Positions 35,980-44,276 are shown, numbered from the stretch's first letter. The stretch is DNA of 64,000 nucleotides from Rhodospirillaceae bacterium (GCA_018702955.1 JABJEK010000066.1:1-64000), one strand, 5' to 3'. Program-made: numbers and translations. The notes: generated from the sequence alone by a model not told the origin.

Positions 35980-36447
35980 TCAGACTTTGGGACCCCGGTA
36001 AGCCTTGTGGCAAGCGCCACAGGTGGCGCCGATCTTGCCGACGACGGCCTTCGGATCCGAGCCGAGCTTGCCAGCTCCGGCGTCCGCAGCAACCGAATCC
36101 GCGGCGGCCTTCAACGCATTGGCTTTGGCCGTGAAGTCGGCGAAGTTTGTCCAGATCTCGGCTTTCGAGCGGTTTGCGCCCGGCTTACCGTCCTTGAAAA
36201 GCGCGGGAATCTCAGCAGCAGTCGCGCTGATCTTCGCTGCGGCGGCCTGCGCTGCCGACGCGTCGCCGCCAGCGACAGCGCCGCCGAGAGCCTTCATTGC
36301 GCCGCCCATCGACTTCATCGCGGCGTTACGATCGCCATGATCATCTGCCGATACATTGTTGCTGCCGACTGTGCCGAACGCGACGGCGAGGGCGAGGGCT
36401 GCACCGGCAAAAAGGCCGACTTTGGAAAACTTACGAACGGTGAACAT
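35980..36447 (-). CDS. Cytochrome c'/c556-type heme protein
   Basis: A 155-residue exported protein: N-terminal signal segment (KVGLFAGAALALAVAFGTVG) and a four-helix-bundle body rich in alanine. The single heme motif CGACHKAYRG is very near the C-terminus, as in cytochromes c' and c556. Such proteins bind NO or act as small electron carriers in the periplasm. A strong terminator follows, so it is transcribed alone. The 234-nt divergent spacer towards the DUF1223 gene holds its promoter. Confidence 0.9.
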   Translation of the reverse strand: MFTVRKFSKVGLFAGAALALAVAFGTVGSNNVSADDHGDRNAAMKSMGGAMKALGGAVAGGDASAAQAAAAKISATAAEIPALFKDGKPGANRSKAEIWTNFADFTAKANALKAAADSVAADAGAGKLGSDPKAVVGKIGATCGACHKAYRGPKV

Positions 36448-36681
36448 ATATATCTCCCAGTTCCCATAAACGTGACGCCGTCACCCGGTTGCGGACCGTA
36501 ACAGCAATGCCACGAGACCGCGTAAGCCACTGGATTACCACTGTAAACAGGGTGCGATCACGCGAACGTGAACGAAAATGCCGAAACTGACTCAATCTTG
36601 TGTGAGGGAGGGAATAAACCTCCGCCGAGGCTGTTAACGTGCATGTGTGTTCGACATCCTCAACACGGTAGGAGAGACGAT

Positions 36682-37446
36682 ATGAGAGCAATTCGAGTCG
36701 CAGTCGGGGGGCTGGTTTTGGCCGGTGCATTGCATGCGCACGGGCCGGCAGTTGCCGAGGATGACCCGCTCACGGTGGTCGAATTGTTCACGTCGCAGAG
36801 TTGCTATTCCTGCCCGCCGGCCGAGGCCTATCTCGGTGAATTGTCCGATGAAAAGAACATCCTCGCGCTGGAGTATCACGTCGATTACTGGGATACGCTG
36901 AACTATGGCCGCCACGGGCGGTGGAAGGACGCGTTCTCGACGCCGGAAATGACCCAGCGGCAGCGTGACTACAATGCAGAGATTCGCAACACGCGCAGCG
37001 TCTACACCCCGCAAATGGTGGTTGATGGCCGTACCGAAGCTGTCGGTTCTCGCCGCCGCGCAGTGCAAAACCTGATTTCCAAGGCCCGTGCCGACGATCA
37101 GCCTCGTGTCGCCGTTGACGTATCTGCTGCCGCGAATGGTGGGGTTACGGTCTCAGTCGGTGAAGTTGACGATACGCATGCCGACGTCTGGCTGGTGACA
37201 TTCATCCGGGAAGTGACGACGCAGGTGGTGCGTGGCGAGAACCACGGTAAGACGCTGACGAGCCACAATATCGTTCGCAATGTGCGTCACATCGGTGAAT
37301 GGGATGGCAAGACAACGTCCATCGACGTATCTGATCTCACGCTTGAGGAGGGTCAAAGCTGTGCGATCCTTGTTCAGGACGGCAAAGTCGGTCCGGTCCT
37401 CGGGGCGGCTTATTGCCCGGCGGGTGTCGGCGGCGCGGCGTCCTAG
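36682..37446 (+). CDS. DUF1223 family exported thioredoxin-fold protein
   Basis: About 254 residues from MRAIRVAVGG, after a GGAGAGACGAT ribosome binding site; the ORF-track start is 38 codons too early. It has an N-terminal signal peptide (VGGLVLAGALHAHGPAVAE), then VVELFTSQSCYSCPPAEAYL with a CxxC pair typical of DUF1223, and VYTPQMVVDGR. Probably a periplasmic protein of unknown redox or chaperone role. It converges with the GDP-fucose synthase gene. Confidence 0.88.
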   Translation: MRAIRVAVGGLVLAGALHAHGPAVAEDDPLTVVELFTSQSCYSCPPAEAYLGELSDEKNILALEYHVDYWDTLNYGRHGRWKDAFSTPEMTQRQRDYNAEIRNTRSVYTPQMVVDGRTEAVGSRRRAVQNLISKARADDQPRVAVDVSAAANGGVTVSVGEVDDTHADVWLVTFIREVTTQVVRGENHGKTLTSHNIVRNVRHIGEWDGKTTSIDVSDLTLEEGQSCAILVQDGKVGPVLGAAYCPAGVGGAAS

Positions 37447-37454
37447 CCGGCCAA

Positions 37455-38420
37455 TTAGCGGGCGAGATTGTCGGCGCTGAGGGTTCGCAGATTGTCGGCG
37501 TTCTCCAGGTACCACGCATAGGTGCGCTCGACCCCCTCGCGCAGGCTTACCTTCGACCGCCAGCCGAGTTCGGTTAGACGCGTCACATCGACCAGTTTGC
37601 GCGGCGTGCCATCCGGGCGTGAGGTGTCGTATTCGAATGACCCGCCATACCCGACCACGTCCGCGACGAGTGTCGCGAAGTCGGCGATCGAAATATCCTC
37701 GCCGGTCCCGATATTGACGAACGGTTCATCGGAATAATTGTTCATCAGATAGACGCAGGCGTCGGCCATGTCGTCGGCGAACATGATTTCGCGTTTGGGC
37801 GTGCCCGTGCCCCAGATCGTGACCTTCTCTGCATTCGACAGTTTTGCCTCATGCATCCGCCGGATCATTGCCGGGGCCATATGGGAGGTCTCGTAGTCGA
37901 AATTGTCGCCGATCCCGAACAGATTTGTCGGTTGCACGCTGATCGCATCGAATCCGTATTGCCGGCGATAGGCCTGGCACATCTTGATTCCGGCGATCTT
38001 GGCGACCGCGTACCACTGGTTGGTTTCCTCCAGCGGCCCGGTCAGCATGTAGTCTTCCTTCATGGGCTGGGGCGCGTCGCGGGGCATGATGCAGGTCGAC
38101 CCGAGAAACAGCAGTTTCTTCGCACCCGCGCGATAGGCGGTGTCGATGAGGTTCGTCTGGATATTCAGATTGCCGGCAATGAAGTCAGCCGGATACATAT
38201 CGTTCGCCAGGATTCCACCGACGATGGCGGCGGCGTCGAGTACATATTCCGGGCGTTCCTTATCGAAGAAATCCCGCACGGCCGTCTGTTCGGTCAGGTC
38301 GAGCTCCGTGCTTGTCCGGGTCACGATGTTGTCGTGGCCCTGGGCACTGAGCTGCCGAACCAGCGCCTGGCCGACCAGCCCGCGGTGTCCCGCGACGTAT
38401 ATCTTGGCGTCCTGTTCCAT
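37455..38420 (-). CDS. fcl: GDP-L-fucose synthase
   Basis: A 321-residue extended SDR with the NADP motif VAGHRGLVGQAL at residue 9, catalytic Ser in LFLGSTCIMP near residue 105 and the Tyr-x3-Lys motif in WYAVAKIAG near residue 136. The AAIVGGI and RREIMFADDM-like segments fit GDP-4-keto-6-deoxymannose epimerase/reductase. It makes GDP-L-fucose for surface polysaccharide. GDP-mannose dehydratase (gmd), the usual neighbour, is absent here. It lies 23 nt downstream of the BadI-like gene on the same strand. Confidence 0.9.
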   Translation of the reverse strand: MEQDAKIYVAGHRGLVGQALVRQLSAQGHDNIVTRTSTELDLTEQTAVRDFFDKERPEYVLDAAAIVGGILANDMYPADFIAGNLNIQTNLIDTAYRAGAKKLLFLGSTCIMPRDAPQPMKEDYMLTGPLEETNQWYAVAKIAGIKMCQAYRRQYGFDAISVQPTNLFGIGDNFDYETSHMAPAMIRRMHEAKLSNAEKVTIWGTGTPKREIMFADDMADACVYLMNNYSDEPFVNIGTGEDISIADFATLVADVVGYGGSFEYDTSRPDGTPRKLVDVTRLTELGWRSKVSLREGVERTYAWYLENADNLRTLSADNLAR

Positions 38421-38443
38421 GTTCCCGTTCGCTTGGTGTGCGG

Positions 38444-39238
38444 CTATTTAACGTACTTCCGGAACTCCGGCTTGCGCCGTTCCTGAAACGCCCGGCCGCC
38501 CTCCTTGGATTCCTCGCTGGCGTAATACAACTTCAGGGCCTCAAAGCCCAACGCGCCAATACCCTTGATATGATCGGTGTCCGCGTTGAAGGAGCGTTTG
38601 GCAATCGCGAGTGCGGTCGGGCTCCGGTCCATCAGGTCGGCGCACCAGCGGTCCACCTCGGCGTCCAGATCCTTGTCCGGTACGACCGCGTTCGCCAGTC
38701 CCATCTCAAGCGCTTCGCGCGCGGTGTATTGTCGGCACATGTACCAGATTTCGCGCGCCTTCTTCTCGCCGACCACCCGTGACAGGTAGGCGGTGCCGAA
38801 GCCGGGGTCGACCGAGCCCATGCTCGGCCCGACCTGGCCGAAAATGGCGCTTTCTCCAGCGATGGTCATATCGCACACCGTCGCGATCACATTGCCGCCG
38901 CCGATGGCGTACCCGCGAACCTTGGCAATCACCGGCTTGGGCACATCGCGGATCAGGCCTTGCAACTCCTCGATCGGGATGCCGGTGGTACCCCGGCGGC
39001 TGCCATAGCCTTCTGTGGCCTTGTTCTCGACCGACTGGTCGCCGCCCGACGAGAACGCGCGATCACCAGCACCCGTGATCACCACGACGCCGACCGACTT
39101 GTCCCAGCCGGCGTCCTGCAACGCTTCGATCATTTCCTCGATCGTGTGGCCGCTGAATGCGTTGAGTTTATCGGGCCGGTTGATCGTGATGGTCGCGACG
39201 CCATCGCGGGTGTCATACAATATGTCGTCATAGCTCAT
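38444..39238 (-). CDS. 2-ketocyclohexanecarboxyl-CoA hydrolase-like (BadI/MenB group)
   Basis: A 264-residue crotonase-fold enzyme from MSYDDILYD. The segments GDRAFSSGGDQS, RDVPKPVIAKVRGYAIGGGN, FGQVGPSMGSVDPGFG and EIWYMCRQY match BadI from Rhodopseudomonas almost block for block as I recall it. BadI hydrolytically opens the ring of 2-ketocyclohexane-1-carboxyl-CoA. MenB (naphthoate synthase) shares the fold and the GSxDxG aspartate and is the main alternative, but no menaquinone genes are nearby. The ORF-track start (residue 1 at 39265) is probably 9 codons too long. Confidence 0.8.
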   Translation of the reverse strand: MSYDDILYDTRDGVATITINRPDKLNAFSGHTIEEMIEALQDAGWDKSVGVVVITGAGDRAFSSGGDQSVENKATEGYGSRRGTTGIPIEELQGLIRDVPKPVIAKVRGYAIGGGNVIATVCDMTIAGESAIFGQVGPSMGSVDPGFGTAYLSRVVGEKKAREIWYMCRQYTAREALEMGLANAVVPDKDLDAEVDRWCADLMDRSPTALAIAKRSFNADTDHIKGIGALGFEALKLYYASEESKEGGRAFQERRKPEFRKYVK

Positions 39239-39345
39239 GGTTTTGCTCCCCATCATTGCGCACAATCATAGCCGCAACGGTTGATTGTCGCCCATTTGGT
39301 TATAATTGAGTTGGTGTCGCGCAGCACATGCCTGGAGAGAACCGA

Positions 39346-39729
39346 ATGCCCAAAAAGTCCGATAAACGTCCACCGGTTGCGGTAGGTCATGTCTCGCTGC
39401 ATGTGAAAGACGTGCCGCAGGCGAGCGAGTTCATGCAGGTGCTGGGTCTGCGCGCCGTATTTGAAGCCCCGAAATTTGCCGTTCTGGAGCTGCGCGGCGG
39501 TACCCACCTGATCCTCAACCAGTCGCGCAGAAAGATTAAGCCGGGCGAGGTTGCGCCCGTCGACCTGATGGTCGACGACGTCAAGGCCATGCGTGACTAC
39601 TGCATGAAGCAGAAACTCAAGCCATCGAAAATCACGTCCGGCTCCGTGCACAGCTCATTCTATGTACCTGGTCCCGACGGCTGGTCGATCAAGATCACAT
39701 CGTCTCACACATCTGGCCGCCCGGTCTGA
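39346..39729 (+). CDS. VOC/glyoxalase superfamily protein
   Basis: A 127-residue single vicinal-oxygen-chelate domain: VAVGHVSLHVKDVPQASEFMQVLG at the N-terminus, VPGPDGWSIKIT at the C-terminus. ATG 39346 follows GGAGAG at proper spacing. A metal histidine is visible in GHVSLHV, but the usual C-terminal glutamate strand reads IKITSS, so the metal site may be incomplete. Function could be an isomerase, a dioxygenase-like enzyme or a binding protein. Divergent from the BadI-like gene. Confidence 0.8.
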   Translation: MPKKSDKRPPVAVGHVSLHVKDVPQASEFMQVLGLRAVFEAPKFAVLELRGGTHLILNQSRRKIKPGEVAPVDLMVDDVKAMRDYCMKQKLKPSKITSGSVHSSFYVPGPDGWSIKITSSHTSGRPV

Positions 39730-39835
39730 TCCGCCGGGCGCCGCGTCGGTCACAAGCCTCGTGATCGAATGCGCCCTTATGGAAGAATGCGCGAGCGGCT
39801 AGTTTCCTTGGCATTCAAGGGACAGGAGTGCGGTT

Positions 39836-40558
39836 TTGCCTGATCGTTTCGGACCCCGCGGTGTCGTGGCTGTCGTGATTCCGGTGCAGAATTCAAACAT
39901 GCAACCGGAATACGAACTGATGCGCCCCGAGGGTATCAGCCATCAGATGTACCGGTTCGATATCTCGGATCATGGCAAAGTGCCGGAAGCGGTGCTGCGC
40001 GTCGTTCCCGACACGCTGTTGTGCTGGCCCGATGTGATTATCGGTGGCAATTCGCTGGAGATGCGTGACTGGTCGGATGCGCAGCAGGTGGCGTATCGGG
40101 CTGCCTTCGAAGAGCGTGCCAATGGTGTGCCGGTGGTCCTCGCGACCGATGCCACGGTCGCGGCGTTGAAGACGATTGGAGCCAAGCGGGTCGGCGTGCT
40201 TTCGCCCATGTCGTCCGAACACTCCAAAGGCGCCAAAAACTATTACGAAGCGCAGGGTTTCGAGATGCCCCACGACACCTCGCTGATGGTCAGGAAATCC
40301 GAGGACATCATCAACATGACGGCCGATGACGCGATCGCCGCGTTCGAGCGAATCGACATGGATGACGTGGACACACTCCTCCATATCGGCGGTGCGCTCG
40401 GTATCGTGTCCCACATCGAGGCCATCGAAACCCGTTTCGGCAAACCGCTCGTCTCCGTCAACGCCGCCACTTACTGGTATGCACTTCGCAAGATCGGGGT
40501 GAATGATCCGATGCCCGGTTTCGGGCAGCTTCTGGCGCACACAGACGTCGCCGAATAA
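39836..40558 (+). CDS. Asp/Glu racemase-fold (maleate isomerase/arylmalonate decarboxylase-like) protein, copy 1
   Basis: A 240-residue protein starting at TTG 39836 after AGGAG. The fold is suggested by the conserved pattern VVLATDATVAALKTIGAKRVGVLSP and FGKPLVSVNAATYWYALRKIGV. In the active family two catalytic cysteines occur, in CTS and CTN motifs; here the matching positions read GGNS (residues 70-73) and IGGALG (184-189). The only cysteine is C63 in LLCWPDV. It is the first of a tandem pair with 40589-41311. Confidence 0.78.
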   Translation: MPDRFGPRGVVAVVIPVQNSNMQPEYELMRPEGISHQMYRFDISDHGKVPEAVLRVVPDTLLCWPDVIIGGNSLEMRDWSDAQQVAYRAAFEERANGVPVVLATDATVAALKTIGAKRVGVLSPMSSEHSKGAKNYYEAQGFEMPHDTSLMVRKSEDIINMTADDAIAAFERIDMDDVDTLLHIGGALGIVSHIEAIETRFGKPLVSVNAATYWYALRKIGVNDPMPGFGQLLAHTDVAE

Positions 40559-40588
40559 GCCATTCCCACTTCATAGAAAGTTACTGTC

Positions 40589-41311
40589 ATGCCCGATCGT
40601 TTCGGACCCCGCGGCGTCGTCGCCGTTCTTATCCCCGTTCAGAATTCCAACATGCAGCCCGAGTACGAGATGATGCGCCCCGAGGGCGTCAGCAATCAGA
40701 TGTACCGGTTCAACATCACCAGCCCCGATACCGTGGGCGAGGCGGTGCTCGACGTGGTGCCGCAAACGCTGAAATGCTGGCCGGATATGATTGTCGGCGG
40801 CAACTCGCTCGAGATGCGTGACTGGTCGGTCGAAAAGCAGGCCTGGTATACGGGCGAGTTCGCCAAACGGGCCGGGGACAAGCCCTTCGTGCTGGCGACC
40901 GACGCGGTCATCGCCGCACTGCACACGGTCGGTGCGAAACGTTTCGGGATGATGTCACCCCTGTCGGTCGAGAATTCTCAAAGTGCCGTGGATTACTACA
41001 CGGCTCTCGGTTTCGATGTCGCATTGGCGACCGCGCTCCTGGTGGACAAGCCCGAGAACGCCGTGAATGTCCCCATGGAGCGGGTGATTGAAGCCTTCGA
41101 GGAGGTTGACGGCCCCGATATCGACACGCTGCTGCATGTCGGTGGGTCGCTCGGCATCGTGCCGCTGATCGCCGAATTGGAGGACCGTTTCAAGAAGCCC
41201 GTTATCTCGGTCAATCAGGCGACCTACTGGTACGCGCTGCGCAGGATGGGCATCACCGATCCCATTCCCGGGTTCGGTGAGCTCATGCTGAAGGCCGACA
41301 TCGTCGATTAA
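40589..41311 (+). CDS. Asp/Glu racemase-fold protein, copy 2
   Basis: A 240-residue paralogue of the preceding gene, well over half identical and with no length difference. The first 30 residues are nearly the same. It also has Gly at both canonical cysteine positions (VGGNS and VGGSLG) and a single C63 in LKCWPDM. ATG start; 30-nt spacer to copy 1. The pair may form a heteromer. Reaction is unknown; it should not be called a racemase. Confidence 0.78.
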   Translation: MPDRFGPRGVVAVLIPVQNSNMQPEYEMMRPEGVSNQMYRFNITSPDTVGEAVLDVVPQTLKCWPDMIVGGNSLEMRDWSVEKQAWYTGEFAKRAGDKPFVLATDAVIAALHTVGAKRFGMMSPLSVENSQSAVDYYTALGFDVALATALLVDKPENAVNVPMERVIEAFEEVDGPDIDTLLHVGGSLGIVPLIAELEDRFKKPVISVNQATYWYALRRMGITDPIPGFGELMLKADIVD

Positions 41312-41331
41312 CCGACGCGTCGCCGCCCGGC

Positions 41332-41916
41332 TTACTCGGCGGCGACGCGGTCGGCCATGCGGAATCCGACCTTGTCCAGGGCGGCGAGCGTGTCCTCGCC
41401 GAATTTCTCGGTGATCTCCTGGCCGACATGCGGGTGGTACACAACCTCGTCTTTGACGTCGCCCTCGACGGACTGGATCATCACCAGCAGGCGCGCGGTT
41501 TCGTCGGAGATGTTGTTGAAGTCGCGATACACGCCGGCCGGTACGGAGATGAAGTCCAGCGGCTCCAATTCGATTGAGTTCTCGCCGTTCTCTCCCCAGG
41601 AAATGCGGAACTTCCCGTTCAGGCAGAAGAAATTCTCGACCGTGTGGGAATGGCTGTGTAGCCCCGGGTTGTTGCCCGGCGGGCACTCGGCGATGGTCAC
41701 GGTGAGACCGTTCATACCCTTGACCGGTGCAACCTTGGAGCGGCCTTCCCAGCCCTCCGGTGACATGATCGGATAGACCGACTTTGCCGAGACGATCTCG
41801 ACCGCTTCGGCCGGAATACCGGTGCCTTCCATGATCGACTGCTTGTACGGCTTGAGGTCCTTGAACCGGGCGATGCGGTTGGACATGTCCGGGTTGTTGA
41901 GGTCGACCGTTTTCAT
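41332..41916 (-). CDS. Cupin-domain protein
   Basis: A 194-residue single cupin. Motif 1 is GLHSHSHTVENFFCLNGKF, with two histidines and a glutamate. Motif 2 reads PAGVYRDFNN, in which the expected metal histidine is replaced by arginine. It could still bind a metal through the remaining ligands or serve as a sugar or acid isomerase or a binding protein. It starts after GGAG and converges with the racemase-like pair, and may act on the same compound. Confidence 0.82.
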   Translation of the reverse strand: MKTVDLNNPDMSNRIARFKDLKPYKQSIMEGTGIPAEAVEIVSAKSVYPIMSPEGWEGRSKVAPVKGMNGLTVTIAECPPGNNPGLHSHSHTVENFFCLNGKFRISWGENGENSIELEPLDFISVPAGVYRDFNNISDETARLLVMIQSVEGDVKDEVVYHPHVGQEITEKFGEDTLAALDKVGFRMADRVAAE

Positions 41917-41987
41917 TGCGCTTCTCCATCCCTTTTGTTGCCGAAATTCTAACGCAACCCGTGGGCGACGGGAAAGTGCCAGCCGGG

Positions 41988-42704
41988 TCAGGCCTTTTCT
42001 TCGCGTGTGAAGAGCCGTTCCATCAATTCCGGCAATGGTGGTGCCGAGCGGCCGGGAATGCCGATTTCCTGGCCGTCCTGTGTGAGGGTCGACAGCATGG
42101 AAATAGCGAGTTCACCAAGGAAGTTTTCGTCCGCTTCGCCGCGCTGGCACACGAACAGTCGTGCGTTCCGGTCGCCATTCGATATCGCGCCATATTCGGT
42201 GACCGGCCCGAAAACGCGCATCATGAAAACACAAGTCGTCGAGGCATAAGAAACGAACGCGGCCTTGGTCTTGTCGTCGAGAGCCACCACACGCGCGTCA
42301 TCGAGGTCGACACCTCGGGCGGCAAACGCGAGATTGAAAACGCTGCGGAAATCAGCCTCGAACATTTCGGACGCAAAGAAATTATCGTGCAGACGTTCGT
42401 AGAACATCGTCACGAGGGGGCCGCGGGGCAAATTGCTGGGGTGACGCCAGGATTCCTGGAGGCGGTCGGGAAGTTCATTGCGGAGCATGGCGAATGCGCC
42501 TGCATTTCGGCTGCCGCGAAATTCGCTGTCATCCGGTGCGATCACATGCCAGTTGGATGCACCCAGTTCCTCCCCGTCGACGCTCCTGTTTTCCTGCGCC
42601 GCCCCCGTACCGACACCCAGCAGGATCGCGACAGAGATGGCGCAACCACAGACAATAATCGGCAATATTTTTATGCGGGTGGCGCGTGTCGTCTGCTGTC
42701 TCAT
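41988..42704 (-). CDS. Exported or membrane-anchored protein of unknown function
   Basis: A 238-residue protein with an N-terminal hydrophobic segment (ILPIIVCGCAISVAILLGVGTGAAQ) that is a signal peptide or anchor. A mixed alpha/beta body follows with cysteines in STTCVFMM and LFVCQRG that might pair in the periplasm. No domain recognised. The ribosome binding site is weak. It is divergent from the SnoaL-like gene with a 156-nt spacer. Confidence 0.6.
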   Translation of the reverse strand: MRQQTTRATRIKILPIIVCGCAISVAILLGVGTGAAQENRSVDGEELGASNWHVIAPDDSEFRGSRNAGAFAMLRNELPDRLQESWRHPSNLPRGPLVTMFYERLHDNFFASEMFEADFRSVFNLAFAARGVDLDDARVVALDDKTKAAFVSYASTTCVFMMRVFGPVTEYGAISNGDRNARLFVCQRGEADENFLGELAISMLSTLTQDGQEIGIPGRSAPPLPELMERLFTREEKA

Positions 42705-42860
42705 CGCGGCAGTTTGACGTTAGCACGGAGCACAGGCAATGCGGGCTGCACAGCTGCTTCGGGCGACGAATTCGAACGACGAAATCGCGAGAGTTGGTGG
42801 CATCAATTCGCGGCGATACGGTACTATTGTGTATGAACAGGCATAAATCAGGGGGACATT

Positions 42861-43298
42861 ATGCAGACTATCAAACGAATTCTTGCCGCTTCGGTCATTG
42901 CCGTTGCTTTCATGACCGCGCCGCTCGGGTCGGCCTGGGCTGGTGGTGATGAAACCACGAAGAGGATCGTCGAGCATCATCTCGCGGCATTCGGTGCCGG
43001 CGACATGGCAGAAGTCATGGCGGACTATTCCGATACATCCGTGATCTTGACTCAGGGGGGTGCCGTTCGTGGCAAGGACGCGATACAGGGTCTGTTCGCC
43101 GGACTCTTTGCGGAGTTTGCGAAACCGGGCGCGAGTTTCAACCTTCAGAAATTCGAAGTTGACGACGACATCGGTTACATCGTTTGGAACGCCGAAACAG
43201 CGGACAATGTCTACGAACTCGGTACGGACACGTATCTGATCCGGAACGGGAAGATCGAGATCCAGACGCTGGCCGTGCAGGTCAAGCCTAAGAAGTAA
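42861..43298 (+). CDS. Exported SnoaL/NTF2-like (DUF4440-type) protein
   Basis: A 145-residue protein with a signal peptide (ILAASVIAVAFMTAPLGSAWA) followed by an NTF2-like domain: IVEHHLAAFGAGDMAEVMADYSD and an IRNGKIEIQTLAVQV C-terminus. Such domains bind or convert small hydrophobic molecules or act as structural subunits. Good GGGGGGA ribosome binding site. A long hairpin begins 6 nt after its stop. Confidence 0.8.
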   Translation: MQTIKRILAASVIAVAFMTAPLGSAWAGGDETTKRIVEHHLAAFGAGDMAEVMADYSDTSVILTQGGAVRGKDAIQGLFAGLFAEFAKPGASFNLQKFEVDDDIGYIVWNAETADNVYELGTDTYLIRNGKIEIQTLAVQVKPKK

Positions 43299-43304
43299 CT
43301 CTAT

Positions 43305-43345
43305 CGGTCACGGGCGCGCTGTGGCACACAGTCCGCCCGTGACCG
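43305..43345. repeat. Long inverted repeat (rod-like hairpin) between two genes
   Basis: CGGTCACGGGCG (43305-43316) and CGCCCGTGACCG (43334-43345) form a perfect 12-bp stem. The enclosed 17 nt fold again as CTGTG-GCA-CACAG. There is no T tract on either strand, so it is not a classical terminator. It ends 5 nt before the next ORF. Confidence 0.75.
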
Positions 43346-43350
43346 CATGA

Positions 43351-43620
43351 GTGTCGATGATGCCTGATTTCTACAGCCCTGATCTGGGTATGAACCCCGA
43401 CGATCCGTTTGCGAGAGATGCTGACGGCAAGCTCGTACGTCGCGGTTACTGGCTCGATCTGGGCGATCGTTCGTTCGTCATGGCGATGACCCAAGGGGTC
43501 GGCGCCAACCTCACCAACGAGCACAAGCGCGCACATCTGGACGATGTCGGGCGCACACACCTGGTAGACCAGGTGTGTGTTCAGGAAATTCTCCCTCCCG
43601 AGCCCGAAGTCGAGGCTTAA
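43351..43620 (+). CDS. Small hypothetical protein
   Basis: Up to 89 residues from GTG 43351, or 86 from ATG 43360. It is acidic and soluble, with a motif-like YSPDLGMNPDDPFARDADGKLVRR and an acidic end EILPPEPEVEA. I do not recognise a family. The start is shadowed by the hairpin at 43305-43345 and a 26-nt palindrome lies within its last 25 codons. It converges with the NIPSNAP gene. Confidence 0.5.
   Translation: MSMMPDFYSPDLGMNPDDPFARDADGKLVRRGYWLDLGDRSFVMAMTQGVGANLTNEHKRAHLDDVGRTHLVDQVCVQEILPPEPEVEA
43554..43579. repeat. Perfect 26-nt palindrome inside the small ORF
   Basis: CACACACCTGGT-AG-ACCAGGTGTGTG: 12-nt arms with only two central bases. The short centre suits a dimeric-protein binding site better than an RNA hairpin, although a cruciform or a hairpin with fewer pairs is possible. 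It lies near the 3' end of the ORF at 43351-43620. Confidence 0.8.
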
Positions 43621-43640
43621 ACGTCGACTATTTCACCTGT

Positions 43641-44276
43641 CTATTTCAGGGGTGAGAAGTTCGCCGGGAAGAGCATCGTCGAGTGCATTTCCTCGAGATC
43701 CGGACGCCCGGCGGCGGCAAATTCCTGCCAGGCGGCTTCCTGCGCGATCCCGTTGCGCGCTTCCATGCGCTGCTTGAGGCTCTCATAGGCCCACAGGTGG
43801 CAGACCTCGTTCGGATTCGGACCCTCGGTGATCCACGCGCAGACATTCTTTGAATATTTCTCGCGGACCGGCATCACGTCGATGAAGCGCTTCATCCATC
43901 CGGCGGCCTTGCCGGGTTTCAGGCGGTAATTGCGGAACTCGTAGAAGTTCCCTTCGGTTTTCGGGGCCACCAGATCCTTGGCCGGGTTCAGGAACCGCGT
44001 TGTCTGGTTGACCAGCAACGGGCGCAGCGTCGGGACATATTTCGTCGTCCAGTCTTCATTCTTGGCGAGCTCGGCACGCAGGCGTGCGCGTTCCTCGAAG
44101 CTGTCATACCGCCACAGGTGCATGACCTGATTCAGGGGGCCGATTTCCGTGAACCAGTAGCCCTCCAGAACGCCGTAGTCGTTGCCGCGTGCCTTGCGGC
44201 CGACCTCTTCGTTGACCTTGAGAATGTCGGGCACGGCGCCGGCGCTGGCGGTATAGGTGCGCAGTTCATGAAGCAT
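43641..44276 (-). CDS. NIPSNAP family protein (two domains)
   Basis: A 211-residue protein made of two NIPSNAP-type ferredoxin-like repeats, MLHELRTYTASAGAVPDIL and YEFRNYRLKPGKAAGWM, each followed by a HLWRY or HLWAY motif. Function of the family is not settled; bacterial members often lie in catabolic clusters. Good GGGGGAAG ribosome binding site. It converges with the small ORF at 43351. Confidence 0.88.
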   Translation of the reverse strand: MLHELRTYTASAGAVPDILKVNEEVGRKARGNDYGVLEGYWFTEIGPLNQVMHLWRYDSFEERARLRAELAKNEDWTTKYVPTLRPLLVNQTTRFLNPAKDLVAPKTEGNFYEFRNYRLKPGKAAGWMKRFIDVMPVREKYSKNVCAWITEGPNPNEVCHLWAYESLKQRMEARNGIAQEAAWQEFAAAGRPDLEEMHSTMLFPANFSPLK

